A stretch of 64,000 nucleotides of DNA from Paraktedonobacter carboxidivorans (GCA_041156125.1 JBEVTI010000003.1:124001-188000); one strand, 5' to 3'; numbered from the stretch's first letter, positions 42,805 through 52,622 are shown. Numbers and translations are program-made. The notes: generated by a model from the letters alone, not told the origin.

Positions 42805-42996
42805 TCAGGATTTTGTGGGCAACAAAGACTGCTTAAACCGGTGGCAGGGATGCTGCCCGTTTCTGCATATGCCCCTTGCTCTTTTCTCACAGCGAATACG
42901 ATGGAAGATTTACGCTTTACACGCGCTCAGCGCTGTATGTTCCTGGAGCGTGCTCATCAGTTCTCGCTACTCTGGTGTGGTCAGGTACGAACAGTG

Positions 42997-44265
42997 ATGG
43001 ATAGTTCAAGCAGCACCAGAACACTCTGGAGAAACCTCGATTACCTGTTATTATTAGTGGGACAAAGCATTTCCGCTCTTGGAACAGGGATCTCGCAGGT
43101 TGCCCTGCCTCTGCTTGTTCTCATGCTTACGAATGATCCAATCCTGGCAGGACTCGTTTCATCTCTTGGGCAATTTTCTTCTTTCCTTTTGCTGCTCATC
43201 GCAGGATCACTCGTTGATCGCTGGAATCGCAAGCGCATCATGATCCTGTGTGCAGCGGCACAGGCTGTGTGCTCAGCAAGTGTGGTGTTGATCTGGCTCT
43301 ACAAAGCTCCTCTGCTTGCTCAAGTAATACTCTTTTGCCTCTGCTCTCTGCTTATTGGAGCCTTGAATACCTTTTCTGGCCTGGCCAGGCTGAGCGCTCT
43401 CACCCAGGTTGTTTTGCCGTCTCAACTCTCTCAAGCCGTGGCTCTGGATGAAATAATCTTTGGGCTTGCCACGTTGATGGCTCCGTTAGGAACGCTTTTG
43501 CTCAATCTCAATCCAATATTCCCTTTTGTCACCGATGCTATCTCGTATGCAATCTTATTGGTCTTCGTGTGCTTTATTCGGACATCTCTGCATGCGAGTC
43601 AGGAGGAAAAGCGTCCTCATCTTTTTAAGGACGTTTACGAGGGCTTGAAGTGGGTCTGGCAACGGCCCGTCATTCGCTTCCTTGTCTCGCTTGCTGGTTA
43701 TCTTGAAGTGATCGTCAGTGTCAACGTTGTGCTGGTAGCAGTAATTGCCCGCAATGAGCGGTTTCCGCTGAATACTGTCGGAATCATTCTCGGGGCTGCT
43801 GGCGTTGGAGATCTTCTCGGTGCCGCTTTGAGCCCTCTCTTGCAACGCCGTTTCTCTGTCGGATGGCTCTTAATCAGCACATTATTGCTCTTTCTTCTGC
43901 TCTGGCCACTCTATGCCTGGGTGACAAATCCATGGGCCTTAGGCATCATCGTAGCAAGCCTGGCGCTGATTGATTCCATTACCTATATTCAAACGGCTGT
44001 CTATCCGTTAATAGTAGCCTCGCCCGTGTTTCAAGGGCGAGTCAATAGCATTGCTCGCCTGACTGCCATGGCAGGTCTCTCGCTTGGTCCAATCGGGGTT
44101 GGCGTCGGCCTGCGTTATCTCGGTATCCCTTTGACCATGGGTATTTTATGGATCGGTTTCATCCCCTTTGCCTGCCTGGCGCTTTTCCACCCTCAGCTTC
44201 GCCGGGCATCGTTGCCGAAAAATAAGGTTGTGCTGCAATCATATGAATCGGAACATAGCGATTGA
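42997..44265 (+). CDS. MFS exporter, EntS / macrolide-efflux (MFS_3) type
   Basis: This protein of about 422 residues has twelve predicted helices: LLLVGQSISALGTGISQVALPLLVL for helix 1, then SLVDRWNRKRIM in loop 2-3 and FVTDAISYAILLV. The type exports siderophores, macrolides and other metabolites. ATG 42997 (or GTG 42994) gives the expected N-terminus; the frame is open from 42841 without similarity. It follows the PLP enzyme on the same strand and probably exports the product. Confidence 0.83.
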   Translation: MDSSSSTRTLWRNLDYLLLLVGQSISALGTGISQVALPLLVLMLTNDPILAGLVSSLGQFSSFLLLLIAGSLVDRWNRKRIMILCAAAQAVCSASVVLIWLYKAPLLAQVILFCLCSLLIGALNTFSGLARLSALTQVVLPSQLSQAVALDEIIFGLATLMAPLGTLLLNLNPIFPFVTDAISYAILLVFVCFIRTSLHASQEEKRPHLFKDVYEGLKWVWQRPVIRFLVSLAGYLEVIVSVNVVLVAVIARNERFPLNTVGIILGAAGVGDLLGAALSPLLQRRFSVGWLLISTLLLFLLLWPLYAWVTNPWALGIIVASLALIDSITYIQTAVYPLIVASPVFQGRVNSIARLTAMAGLSLGPIGVGVGLRYLGIPLTMGILWIGFIPFACLALFHPQLRRASLPKNKVVLQSYESEHSD

Positions 44266-44466
44266 AGTTGTCATTTGCCTTAATTAACGAGTCTGCCCAC
44301 GGGAACTCTTATGAAATATTTTTCTTAGCGCAGAGGAGCTTGCTCGCGGATGCTAAGAGTAGATGCGCGGTTCTTGCGCGAAAGTGCCGTGCGTATTATA
44401 AAAGCAACAGAGGATGCATACCGGGTCGCCCGAGAGCAGACCCAGCAAGATCCCTATCAGGCGCGT

Positions 44467-44685
44467 CTACTCGTCTTTCCCGATCAGCACTTCGGTCGAT
44501 TTGATAATCGCGATTACGTCGTCTCCTACGTTGAGGCTCAAGCTCTCCACGGAGGTGCGAGTGATAGCTGAAACAATCTCCTGACCGTTGGCAACTTCCA
44601 GGACCACCTCGGCCATCACGGCACCCAGCGTGACCGATTTCACTTTGGCTTGTAACTGGTTTCGCGCACTAATACGCATTGTCAT
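44467..44685 (-). CDS. molbindin (Mop/TOBE-domain molybdate-binding protein)
   Basis: This 72-aa single-TOBE protein matches the Mop family: MRISARNQLQAKVKSVTLGAV, EVVLEVANGQEIVSAITR and SLSLNVGDDVIAIIKSTEVLIG. Mop proteins assemble as oligomers that hold molybdate or tungstate oxyanions in the cytosol. AAGGAGG lies 9 nt before the ATG. The ModA-like gene is 8 kb away, so molybdate handling is present, but dispersed. Confidence 0.93.
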   Translation of the reverse strand: MTMRISARNQLQAKVKSVTLGAVMAEVVLEVANGQEIVSAITRTSVESLSLNVGDDVIAIIKSTEVLIGKDE

Positions 44686-45138
44686 AAAACTTATCCTCCT
44701 TCTTTGTTAAGGATGAAAGTAACATCCTTCCATGATTATATTGTACTCTTTCTTCCTTCACCGCTTCTACCTTCAAGGAAGCGTCATTTCAGGTTTTTCT
44801 CCAGAAAACGCAAAACGCATGCGGCAATTGTTTGCCATCACATTCTATGTTTATTTGTCAGGTAGATTGTGTTTTGGGTCAGGTAGATTGTGTTTTGGGA
44901 TTAGCCTCTTACTTGAGGCAAGAAGCCGGGTTGTTGCATCGGACTCGCCTGGTTATCAGAAGGGAACTTAGTCTCAGGGTTTCTCAGCAATAGCAGTAAG
45001 AGGAAGAAAGGGATATACTGTTTCAGTATCCTCAAGCGGATCGTAATCAAGCAAACGTCAGGCCGCGCCCTCCTTGAGGAATGCTACATCAGAAAGCCGA
45101 AAAGCTCAAGTGAATTTACATTAGGAAGAGCCAGACTT
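44686..45138. other. intergenic region with 21-bp tandem repeat and leader element
   Basis: Two exact copies of a 21-bp unit (GTCAGGTAGATTGTGTTTTGG) lie at 44857-44877 and 44878-44898. The leader-like element occupies 45021-45122. No other feature is recognised. The frame beginning at 44732 has no similarity or ribosome site. Confidence 0.7.
45021..45122 (+). ncRNA. structured leader-like element, copy 2
   Basis: This 102-nt sequence is the counterpart of 26982-27083. The blocks TATCCTCAAGCGGATC, CAAGCAA, CGTCAGG, CCTTGAGGAA and AAGCCGAAAAGCTCAAGTGA are shared with at most one change; most differences fall in the middle (about 45062-45072), the predicted loop. It ends 17 nt before the ATG of the alpha/beta hydrolase, with AGGAAGAG in between, the expected layout of a 5'-UTR regulatory RNA. 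Confidence 0.55.
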
Positions 45139-45978
45139 ATGCACATAGATCCTACGAAAAAACTAGCGGACGCAGCTTCCACAGAGCCAGAATCTCTTCC
45201 CGCAAAAGAGGTGCGCCTGGCATATGGTCCCGAACGCCTGCAATTTGGCGCACTGCATCTGCCAGCACAGCCTGGTCCCTCGCCCGTGGTGCTTCTCATT
45301 CACGGTGGTTTCTGGCGTGCTCCCTATGATTTGTCATTGATGAGCGGGCTAGCAGAGGATCTTGCCCGGCGTGGCATAGCTGTTTGGAATATAGAATATC
45401 GCCGGATCGGCGACCCTGGCGGTGGCTGGCCTGAGACCCTACACGATGTTGCCCGCGCAGCTGACTATCTGTACACGTTGAGTGCTAGCTATCCATTGGA
45501 TCTGCAACGGGTGGTGACCGCAGGACATTCGGCTGGCGGACACCTGGCGCTCTGGCTAGCGGCGCGCAAGACTCTGCCACCTGAGAGTCCCCTCGCGCTC
45601 GCGGGCACCCCTCTGTCCTTGCGCGGTGTCGTAAGCCTGGCTGGTGCGAATGATCTTGAGCATGTCTGGCGGCTTGGACTTGGAGGAAACGCAGCCGCAG
45701 AGTTGCTTGGTGGCGATCCCCACAGGAGACCAGAGCGTTATGCGGCAGCCTCGCCCGCGGCCCATCTGCCACTGGGTCTTCCCCAGGTGCTCGTTCATGG
45801 CAGCGCCGACAGGCATGTCCCGCTTATAGTGAGCCAGGCATACGCGCAGAAAGCCAGAGATGCTGGAGACCAGGTCACGCTGCTCGAACTGCCAGGGGAA
45901 GATCATTTCGCCGTGATCGATCCAGCCTCGCGCGCCTGGCAAATTACCCTGGAGGAAATCCACAAACTACTGGCATAA
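45139..45978 (+). CDS. alpha/beta hydrolase, kynurenine-formamidase/BD-FAE-like
   Basis: This 279-aa protein has the oxyanion motif LIHGGFWRAPYD, the nucleophile elbow TAGHSAGGHLALW, an acid region near VHGSADRHVP and the catalytic His in PGEDHFAVIDP. This arrangement is typical of small esterases and kynurenine formamidases; the exact substrate is unknown. No signal peptide is present. The gene directly follows the leader-like element, which may control it. Confidence 0.88.
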   Translation: MHIDPTKKLADAASTEPESLPAKEVRLAYGPERLQFGALHLPAQPGPSPVVLLIHGGFWRAPYDLSLMSGLAEDLARRGIAVWNIEYRRIGDPGGGWPETLHDVARAADYLYTLSASYPLDLQRVVTAGHSAGGHLALWLAARKTLPPESPLALAGTPLSLRGVVSLAGANDLEHVWRLGLGGNAAAELLGGDPHRRPERYAAASPAAHLPLGLPQVLVHGSADRHVPLIVSQAYAQKARDAGDQVTLLELPGEDHFAVIDPASRAWQITLEEIHKLLA

Positions 45979-45993
45979 AATGCTCGCGGTAGA

Positions 45994-48201
45994 TTACGAC
46001 GTGCCGCTGGCCTGGCGTTGCTCCTGGACTCTGCTATAGTCGGGCTTGCCTTTGCTATCAGGATAGGTCTGTTTGCAGGCAGGGAAACCGCTGCATCCCC
46101 ACCAGAATGTGCCCTTCTTTTTGCCAGCCCTGCGGGTCAGGCCTTTGCCGCAAACCTGGCAGGTGTGCAGAGACGAGACCTTTGGGGCTTCCTTTGGAGC
46201 AGGCTTGCCATTCTTGTCCTGGCAACTGAACGTGCAGCCCTCGCTAAAACCGGTGCAGCCCCAAAAAAAGCCCTTGCTTCCCTTGATGCGCCGCAGCGGC
46301 TTCTGGCAGACAGGACAGCGGGGCGTCTCGACTGTGATCCCGATACCGTGCTCCTTGACGGTACCGACTTCGCCAGTGATGTACTCTATCAGTTCGCGAA
46401 TAAACGAAGCTGTGTCACGTTCGCCTGCCTGAATAGCCTTCTGCTGCTCATGCCAGAGCGCCGTCATGTCGGGGTACTTTGCTTGATCTGGCAGAGTATC
46501 GTAGAATTGCCTGCCAGTTGTTGTGCTAACGATAGTTTTACCTTGCTCGACAAGGTATCCGCGCTCAAAGAGTGTAACCAGGATGCTGTCGCGCGTGGCC
46601 GGCGTGCCGATGCCGCCATGTTCGCCTTCCTTGCTCTTATCCTTCTCTTGCAGCAGCTTGCGCAAGCGCTCATCGCGGATATATTTCGCCACGCGCGTCA
46701 GGTCGGTGAGCAGGGTCGCCGTTGTGTACAGCGGTCGGGGTTTCGTTTCCAACTGGTCGGCGGTGGCATCGGTGCAGATACCACGCTGTCCAGTCTGCAA
46801 GGCGCGCATATCCAGGGCCAGGTTTAGATCGCGTTCATCGCTCTGCACCTCTTCGTTGCTCATATCACTTCTATAGAGTGCCAGCCAGCCTGGGCGAGTA
46901 GTCACGCGGCTGCGGCACGCGAAGCGTCGGCCTGCCACTTCGACCAGCACATCGGTTTGATCATACTGGTGAGTTGGCCAGAACTGCGCGACATAGGCGC
47001 GAGCGATCAATATATAGATCTGGCGCTCACCTGTGGAAAGGTTCGCGAGATCAGCAGTATTTTCAGTCGGGATGATCGCGTGGTGGGCCGAGACCTTCGA
47101 GGAGTTGAAGGCGCGGCTCTTGAGAGCTGGATTGGCGGCGGCACTGGCTGGGGCCAGCATAGGCGCGGTCTGCGCGATGGCCGCCAGCACGCCAGGCGCG
47201 TCAGCATGTTGCTCATCGTTGAGGTATTCGCAGTCGCTACGGTTGTAAGTGATGAGGCGATGCTTCTCGCGCAACGTTTGCGTGATGTTCTTGACCTGAT
47301 CGGGCTTGAAGCCGAATTTGCGAGCTGCGTCGCTTTGCAGATGCAACAAATTATAAGGTAAGGGCGCGGGCTGCTCTTTCTGCTTTGTCTCAACTGAGAC
47401 CAGATGAGCAGCCTTGCCTTTGACTGCATCGGCGATGCCCTGCGCGTACTTCTGGTCGATCAGCCGGCCCTTGTCATCAACGGGATCGCCCTCGGCGGTC
47501 TGATAGCGGGCCGGGAAAGCCAGTCCCTGGACCAGAAACTGGCCGGTGACATAGTAGTAGAAGCTCTTGATGTGGGCCTCAAATTCACGATCACGGCGCA
47601 CAACCAGGCCAAGGATGGGCGTCTGGACCCGTCCGACGCTTAAAACGCCCTGGTAGCCCACCTTGCGCGCGGCCAGGGTATAGGCGCGGGTAAGGTTGTA
47701 GCCGTAGAGTTGATCGCCCACGCTACGAGCTTCGGCAGACGCGGAGAGGCCCGCGAATTCGCTGTTATCGCGCAGATTCGCCAGTGCTTTGCGCACCACC
47801 TTCGTGTTGTTATCATTGATGAGCAAGCGCTTGATGGGCAGACGGCAGTGTGTGTAGGCGAGAATTTCATCGATGAGAAGCTGGCCCTCGTCGTCGGGAT
47901 CTCCCGCGTGGACGACACTTTCGGCCTGCTTCAACAATTGGGTGATAATGCGCAACTGGGCTGACTTGCCCGCCGCAGGTTTTTTGCGCCACGGAAGAGG
48001 CGCAATCGGCAGGTCGTCCATACGCCAGGTCGCGTAGCGTTCGTCATAGTCTTCGGGATCGAGCAATTGCAGCATGTGGCCGAAGCACCAGGTCACCGCG
48101 TCGTTTCCGCAGTCGTAGTATCCCTCCTTGCGGCGTCCGCCGCCCAATCCCTCGACAATGGCTTTCGCCAATTCTGGCTTTTCCGCGATGAATAAGCGCA
48201 T
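45994..48201 (-). CDS. topB: DNA topoisomerase III (type IA)
   Basis: This 735-aa enzyme has the TOPRIM start MRLFIAEKPELAKAIVEGL and acidic AGDPDDEGQLLIDEIL. The core motif LSVGRVQTPILGLV is present, and the region LITYNRSDCEYL carries the active-site Tyr. Two C-terminal zinc ribbons (CPVCQKPLRR...GCTFSC and CQVCGKGL...FPACKQ) follow. It relaxes and decatenates single-stranded or underwound DNA. AAAGGAG lies 5 nt before the ATG. The TopB group includes plasmid/mobile-element versions, but no mobile genes are adjacent. Confidence 0.94.
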   Translation of the reverse strand: MRLFIAEKPELAKAIVEGLGGGRRKEGYYDCGNDAVTWCFGHMLQLLDPEDYDERYATWRMDDLPIAPLPWRKKPAAGKSAQLRIITQLLKQAESVVHAGDPDDEGQLLIDEILAYTHCRLPIKRLLINDNNTKVVRKALANLRDNSEFAGLSASAEARSVGDQLYGYNLTRAYTLAARKVGYQGVLSVGRVQTPILGLVVRRDREFEAHIKSFYYYVTGQFLVQGLAFPARYQTAEGDPVDDKGRLIDQKYAQGIADAVKGKAAHLVSVETKQKEQPAPLPYNLLHLQSDAARKFGFKPDQVKNITQTLREKHRLITYNRSDCEYLNDEQHADAPGVLAAIAQTAPMLAPASAAANPALKSRAFNSSKVSAHHAIIPTENTADLANLSTGERQIYILIARAYVAQFWPTHQYDQTDVLVEVAGRRFACRSRVTTRPGWLALYRSDMSNEEVQSDERDLNLALDMRALQTGQRGICTDATADQLETKPRPLYTTATLLTDLTRVAKYIRDERLRKLLQEKDKSKEGEHGGIGTPATRDSILVTLFERGYLVEQGKTIVSTTTGRQFYDTLPDQAKYPDMTALWHEQQKAIQAGERDTASFIRELIEYITGEVGTVKEHGIGITVETPRCPVCQKPLRRIKGSKGFFWGCTGFSEGCTFSCQDKNGKPAPKEAPKVSSLHTCQVCGKGLTRRAGKKKGTFWWGCSGFPACKQTYPDSKGKPDYSRVQEQRQASGTS

Positions 48202-48591
48202 ACAGGCTCCTTTTTCTTCCTTCTTCAGGTCTCTCCCGCGAGAGACGTGCAGACCGTCGTTTGCGCTAGCCTCTCTGTTGCTCTATTATACGATGTCTTT
48301 CCTGCTTGCCGGCATACGCTCCTGCTTTTCTATGTAGTTTATCTGAGAGGTAGAAGCGGGTATCAACATTAGACATCGCTGTCACGTACCCTTGAGACGC
48401 CTGCTTTGAGCGCAACGATTAATGTATCCTCTCGCTACATCTCGCTACGCCCCAGGCGGATAGGATGAATCGCGAGACGTGCAAGACTCGCCAGGAGTAG
48501 ACGTTCCTGGCGAGTCCTGAGTACATCATTGGCAGCGTCCATGCAGTGACATGTGCGAATGTTTACCTTCTAGCAAAATCCCTCAATCCTG
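48202..48591. other. intergenic region between topB and the broken hydrolase
   Basis: The only clear feature is the hairpin at 48485-48516 (separate entry). A repeated CTCGCTACATCTCGCTACG stretch lies near 48432-48450. No gene was supported. Confidence 0.5.
48485..48516 (-). terminator. hairpin after the broken hydrolase gene
   Basis: Perfect 12-bp arms (GACTCGCCAGGA and its complement) enclose an 8-nt loop, about 75 nt after the hydrolase stop on the minus strand. There is no long T-run, so termination is probable but not certain. Confidence 0.6.
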
Positions 48592-50024
48592 CTAGAAATT
48601 GCGCGAGTCATATGGACGCAGGAAGACGGCTGGTTGATACGTCACAAATGCCGGAGGAACTACTGTCGTGCCTGGCGGCAAAACGTTATAGGTTGGACCA
48701 TAACTGGTTGCTTCCTTGTTGAGTTGGGTTTGATTAGTAGAGTCGTCCCATCTTCCATAGCCAGGCGAGAGATAAGCGTATGGATCGCGGTCAGGTTCTC
48801 TGCGGAGGTGAAAGCGCAATGGCCAGCCCGATCGACGAAGACCTGCCGTAACAGAGAAGCATTGCCCTGCGAGTCAACGACGCTGTCATACGCCTGTTCT
48901 ACCTGATTAAACACCAGGGGATCACCGATTGTATGCATGGTCAGTACCGGAATATTCAACTTGCCGTTGAAGACAATGTACTTTTGCATATAGCGCACTG
49001 CGTCAGGTTGAGCAGAGATGCGCGGAGCCTTCTGAATTGTCTCCAACTCCTCCTGGAGATTCAATCCAGCCTGAGTATACAGAGCGATGGTTTCCTGGCG
49101 ATCGACGGATCTGGCGAACTGTGTATCGTAGTTCACACCAACATTCCAGGAGTAATTGCCACCTGCGCGCCCTTCGGCTTCTGCCATAGCCTCAATATCA
49201 AAAAAGAGATCGGTCTGGGCCGCGAGGTACTAGTTCTGCTCCTGGCTGGCATAGTCGTTGGGAGCAGGCTGCGGCGAACCAGTAGTAAACCAGCCAGGGA
49301 CATCCTCCAGAGAAGAAAACAGCGCGATGCGCGCTCTGCCTTGTGGAGTCTTCTGTGCGGCAGCCAGAGTACTCTCCGCCTGATTAAACTCGGTAGCTGG
49401 ATCGGTGAAGTTCACAACCTGTAAGGAGCCATTGGCAAGCAAGAGATTAAACGCGAAAAGTCCGTCAAGTTGTATATTAAATAAACCGACGCTTCCGCTC
49501 AGCAAGCCGCACATTGGTACCGCCCCGGCAAAGAGTTGTGGGTGAAGTTGGACCCACCCGGCTGTAATCATCCCGCCCATTGAATCGCCCCAGGCGAGAG
49601 TGCGGGATGGATGGCCACAGGTGTACGTCAAGAAATTGAGCAGTGCCATCTGATCGTGAAAGGCCTGCTGGAGCGCCCAGCCATTCTGACTGTACGAGGA
49701 ACCGGTCAGCGCGTAACCTTCCTGAAGCAGTTTTGTGGCTGTCGGCTGGTCAGGAGCATCCAGGGCCGGATTCTCTAGCGGCGCAGACACAGCCACGTAG
49801 CCATGGCTGTAGAGAATGAGGGTTTTATTCCAATTGCTGGGAACCTGGATGGTATAATTTGCTCCAGCCAGCGCTCCTTGTAGAGTATTAGTGCCACTCT
49901 TTAGGACACAGTTGTCTGTGCGGGCATTTGCAGTCTGAGCACTCACGTGCTGAACCCCGGTAGTTATGGCCAGGGCACTTACCAGCAACAAGGCTGTAAG
50001 GAAAGAAAACCAAAACCGTTTCAT
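48592..50024 (-). pseudogene. secreted alpha/beta hydrolase-like protein, nonsense plus frameshift
   Basis: ATG 50024 opens with a signal peptide (FWFSFLTALLLVSALAITTGV, cleavage near VSAQT). HGYVAVSAPLENPALD, LTGSSYSQNGWALQQA and LAWGDSMGGMITAG (a nucleophile-elbow-like G-x-S-x-G) follow. At 49230-49232 a TAG interrupts QEQN-stop-YLAAQTDLFFD, in the same frame as the continuation, compatible with CAG-to-TAG. Near 48765 the frame shifts: the natural end GRWDDSTNQTQLN...YNVLPPGTTVVPP is in another frame, ending at 48592. The protein would be about 470 aa if intact. Confidence 0.83.
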
Positions 50025-50246
50025 TATCCTGATACCTCTTTTCTTAAGAATGTTGATCAACGACGATCATCTGTGAAACAGGCGACAATGTGTTTGTATG
50101 AAAGGGCAGGGTTTTGTGATAAGAAGACATCATGTCATACACAACTATGGATGACTGTACCTTCTTTGTATAAGGACATCAATATTGAGAAGAGATCTGA
50201 ATGAGCGTCAGGAGCCGACTACAAGGGATATCTATGCGGTGTTCTA

Positions 50247-51064
50247 TCAGGCTCGAAGCGTGCGAGAAATATTTTCTGCCTCTGCTTTTAACCATTCACC
50301 CGCCTGCCGCATTACCTCGTCGTCAAAATGGGAGGCAAGGCCCAAAGCGCAGAGCAGAGCGACCAGCGAGTTCTCTGGTCCAGTAATGGGCACGGCGACA
50401 GCGTTCACTCCGGTTAAATATTCCCCATGATCGATGGCAAGGCCGGAAGTGGCTACCTCCTCAATCATCTGTAAAAACCGGTCAGTATTCGTAATGGAAG
50501 ATTCTGTGAAACGGGGGAGTTCATGCTTCTGGAGCCAACGCTTTCGTTGCTCTTGCGGCCAGTGAGCGAGTACAAGGCGCCCGACGACCCCTGCGGCAAA
50601 GGTACAAGCGTTCCTCGGGGTACTGAGATATGCGGATAGAGGTGCTCCCCGCCTGCCTCTACCGTTTCAATTACATGGACATGTTCCTGTTCGACGCGCC
50701 CAAGAAAAAGTGTCTCGCCGATGCGTGGCACAAGACGCTGCATGGCTGGAAGAGCCAAACGGCGCAGCCCGGTTCCTCGAACATACGCGGCCAATTTGTA
50801 GATGCGTGGTCCGAGCACATAATAGCGCTCTTCATTCAGTGTCACAGCTCCACAATGCTCAAGCGTTTTGAGCAGGCGATGCATACTGCCCTTGCTCATA
50901 GAAAGTGCTCGCGCAAGCTCTGAAAGTCCGAGGCCTTCATCAGTTATCATGAGAAGGTCGAGTAGCTGAAAGGCGCGCTCCACCATAGGAGTTGCCGTCT
51001 CAACTAGCGCATGTGCCTCGGTTTCCCACGCATGCTGTTCCATATTTTGAACGAAACGTTCCAT
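50247..51064 (-). pseudogene. second IclR-family regulator, frameshifted
   Basis: The winged helix (MVERAFQLLDLLM, LGLSELARALSMSKGSMHRLLKTLEHCGAV) and the start of the effector domain (LYPHISVPRG) lie in the frame from about 51064 to 50465. Near 50600 sense moves to another frame (AGVVGRLVLAHWPQEQRKRW, then MIEEVATSGLAIDHGEYLTGVNAVAVPI) which ends at 50247. One indel explains this. The start codon is uncertain; no good Shine-Dalgarno is seen. It lies downstream of the SDR gene on the same strand, after a terminator. Confidence 0.8.
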
Positions 51065-51376
51065 ATACAACAGTATCGCAGAAAGAAGCATCCTGTCAAG
51101 CATTTACCAAAAATATCTCATTTTTCCCCGGCTTACCCGTTTTGCATTTTATCTAGAGATAGCTTATGATTTACATAACTCAAATCTTTCTCTCTCTTGA
51201 CCTTGCAGCATAGATCGTTGCAATCAACCAACTTTTCTTTGTTGCAAGGTCAAGAAGCGCTATCCATACGCGAAAAGAGCCTATTCAGGTTTCAGGCTCT
51301 TTTCAACGTAAAGCGCGAGAGGCATCTACTAGCAGATACAGAAAAATGGAATGCTGCTCCTGAGCATAGGAGCGTT
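51065..51376. other. intergenic region with two inverted repeats
   Basis: A 12-bp perfect inverted repeat (51196-51207 and 51243-51254, CTTGACCTTGCA) and the terminator hairpin at 51272-51304 lie here. The first could be an operator upstream of the iclR-like gene. Nothing coding is supported. Confidence 0.55.
51272..51304 (-). terminator. intrinsic-type terminator of the SDR gene
   Basis: Perfect 11-bp arms (GAAAAGAGCCT and complement) flank an 11-nt loop. On the minus strand the stem ends in CTCTTTTC. It lies 72 nt after the SDR stop codon and before the iclR-like gene. Confidence 0.7.
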
Positions 51377-52411
51377 TTAGTCATCCTGAGGAGCATACTG
51401 GTTATAGGTATGCGCGGCTGGTTCACCGGGCTGAGTGAGCCAGCTACCCACGCGCGATCTACTGGCCAGCCCTGTCTGGCTTTGCACATCCCTACTGCTG
51501 GCAGTTGGCAAGAAACGGTCCATCAGGCTCAAGAGATGGATCGTGAACTCGGGCCAGAGGCCGTGAAGAAGAGCAAGAAATTTTGCCTGGGGAGTGATTA
51601 TTAACTCGGCTCTACCCTGACATGCAGCCTGTACAATCCTGCGAGCAGCGTGGGCTGCACTGGTAGAAGACAAAGGAAACGTTGCCAGGAAACCGAACCA
51701 GTCATACTCTTTCTGCCGTTGACCCTTTACAAGTGCATTGACATGCGAGCCTGTGCGCATTAAGCCAGGCACGATGCTCGTCACCTGGATACCTTCACTG
51801 GCCAGTTCCGCGTGGAGTCCTTCTGAGAAGCCCAGTGCCGCGAACTTGGCACTACTATAAGGTAGCAGATGAGGGATACTGACTTTCCCTCCAATGGAAG
51901 TGATCATCACAATATGTCCGCTTTTTTGGGTGAGCATAAAAGGCAAAACTGCCAGCGTCGGATAGAGCGTTCCCCAGAACATACTCTTCATTGCCTCAGC
52001 ATAATCCTGTGTAGTCATAGTTTTCCGGGGTCCAACAACAATCACGCCTGCATTGTTGATAAGCATATCTATCCGCCCAAAGTGAGCAAGTACCTGCGCC
52101 ACCAGCCTTTCTACCTGCTCCTGCTCACCAACATCGCATGGGAGAGCCAGAACTTCTGCCCCCATTTCAGCCAGCTTTTGCCGCGCGCGCTCCAATGGCT
52201 CTGGCTGGCGCGCGCAGATAGCCAGATATGCACCCTGGCGAGCGCACTCCTCAGCCAGAGCCAGTCCAAGACCCCGTGATCCACCAGTAATCAGAACAAC
52301 GCGGCCTTCCAACTGCCAGGTTCGCGATTGTCTGAGCCTTTTGCTTATGCCTATTCCCGCTCCTATGGCTGCTCCCAGGAGAAGAGCGCGGTATATGTGG
52401 GCTAAACGCAT
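51377..52411 (-). CDS. short-chain dehydrogenase with N-terminal membrane helix
   Basis: This SDR of about 344 residues has the cofactor motif ITGGSRGLGLALAEE, NNAG (MLINNAGVIVVG), the catalytic Ser region MITSIGG and the YSSAK catalytic Tyr/Lys. An N-terminal hydrophobic helix (YRALLLGAAIGAGIGI) suggests membrane attachment. ATG 52411 is chosen because GAGG lies 6 nt upstream; 52414 and 52429 are alternatives. The C-terminal ~50 residues are polar and non-conserved. Confidence 0.87.
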   Translation of the reverse strand: MRLAHIYRALLLGAAIGAGIGISKRLRQSRTWQLEGRVVLITGGSRGLGLALAEECARQGAYLAICARQPEPLERARQKLAEMGAEVLALPCDVGEQEQVERLVAQVLAHFGRIDMLINNAGVIVVGPRKTMTTQDYAEAMKSMFWGTLYPTLAVLPFMLTQKSGHIVMITSIGGKVSIPHLLPYSSAKFAALGFSEGLHAELASEGIQVTSIVPGLMRTGSHVNALVKGQRQKEYDWFGFLATFPLSSTSAAHAARRIVQAACQGRAELIITPQAKFLALLHGLWPEFTIHLLSLMDRFLPTASSRDVQSQTGLASRSRVGSWLTQPGEPAAHTYNQYAPQDD

Positions 52412-52533
52412 CATTATCCTCATTTCCAAAGCACTTTTTACCTGCGTGGAGAACCAGAGTAGCTTGCTCTATGCAATCATCTCTGGCACTTATGCTGCTC
52501 TCTTTTTCATAAAGTCATTGCTCTGTAGAACTC

Positions 52534-52598
52534 AACAGGGGTTGCCCTCTTCAAGCGGCAGCGAGCGTGCCAGATGTTGAAAAGAGGCAACCCCTGTT
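52534..52598 (-). terminator. hairpin at the end of the adh-SRPBCC operon
   Basis: The 13-nt arms AACAGGGGTTGCC (52534-52546) and complement (52586-52598) pair perfectly, with partial extension inward (CTCTT with AAGAG). It lies 25 nt after the SRPBCC stop on the minus strand and 120 nt before the SDR start. Confidence 0.65.
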
Positions 52599-52622
52599 AA
52601 GCACTCAAGCAGGGCCAGTTTG

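Noticed and set aside
44350..44571. Plus-strand frame starting MLRVDARFLRESAVRIIKAT, upstream of and overlapping molbindin
   Set aside because: The first ~35 residues look protein-like, but the rest is antisense to the well-supported molbindin gene and no family matches. It could be a remnant.
45994..48201. Topoisomerase III as the marker of an integrated plasmid
   Set aside because: No relaxase, partition, integrase or conjugation gene is adjacent, and the neighbours are ordinary chromosomal genes.
51197..51604. 135-aa plus-strand ORF
   Set aside because: It runs antisense through the SDR C-terminus and the terminator region, and has no ribosome site.
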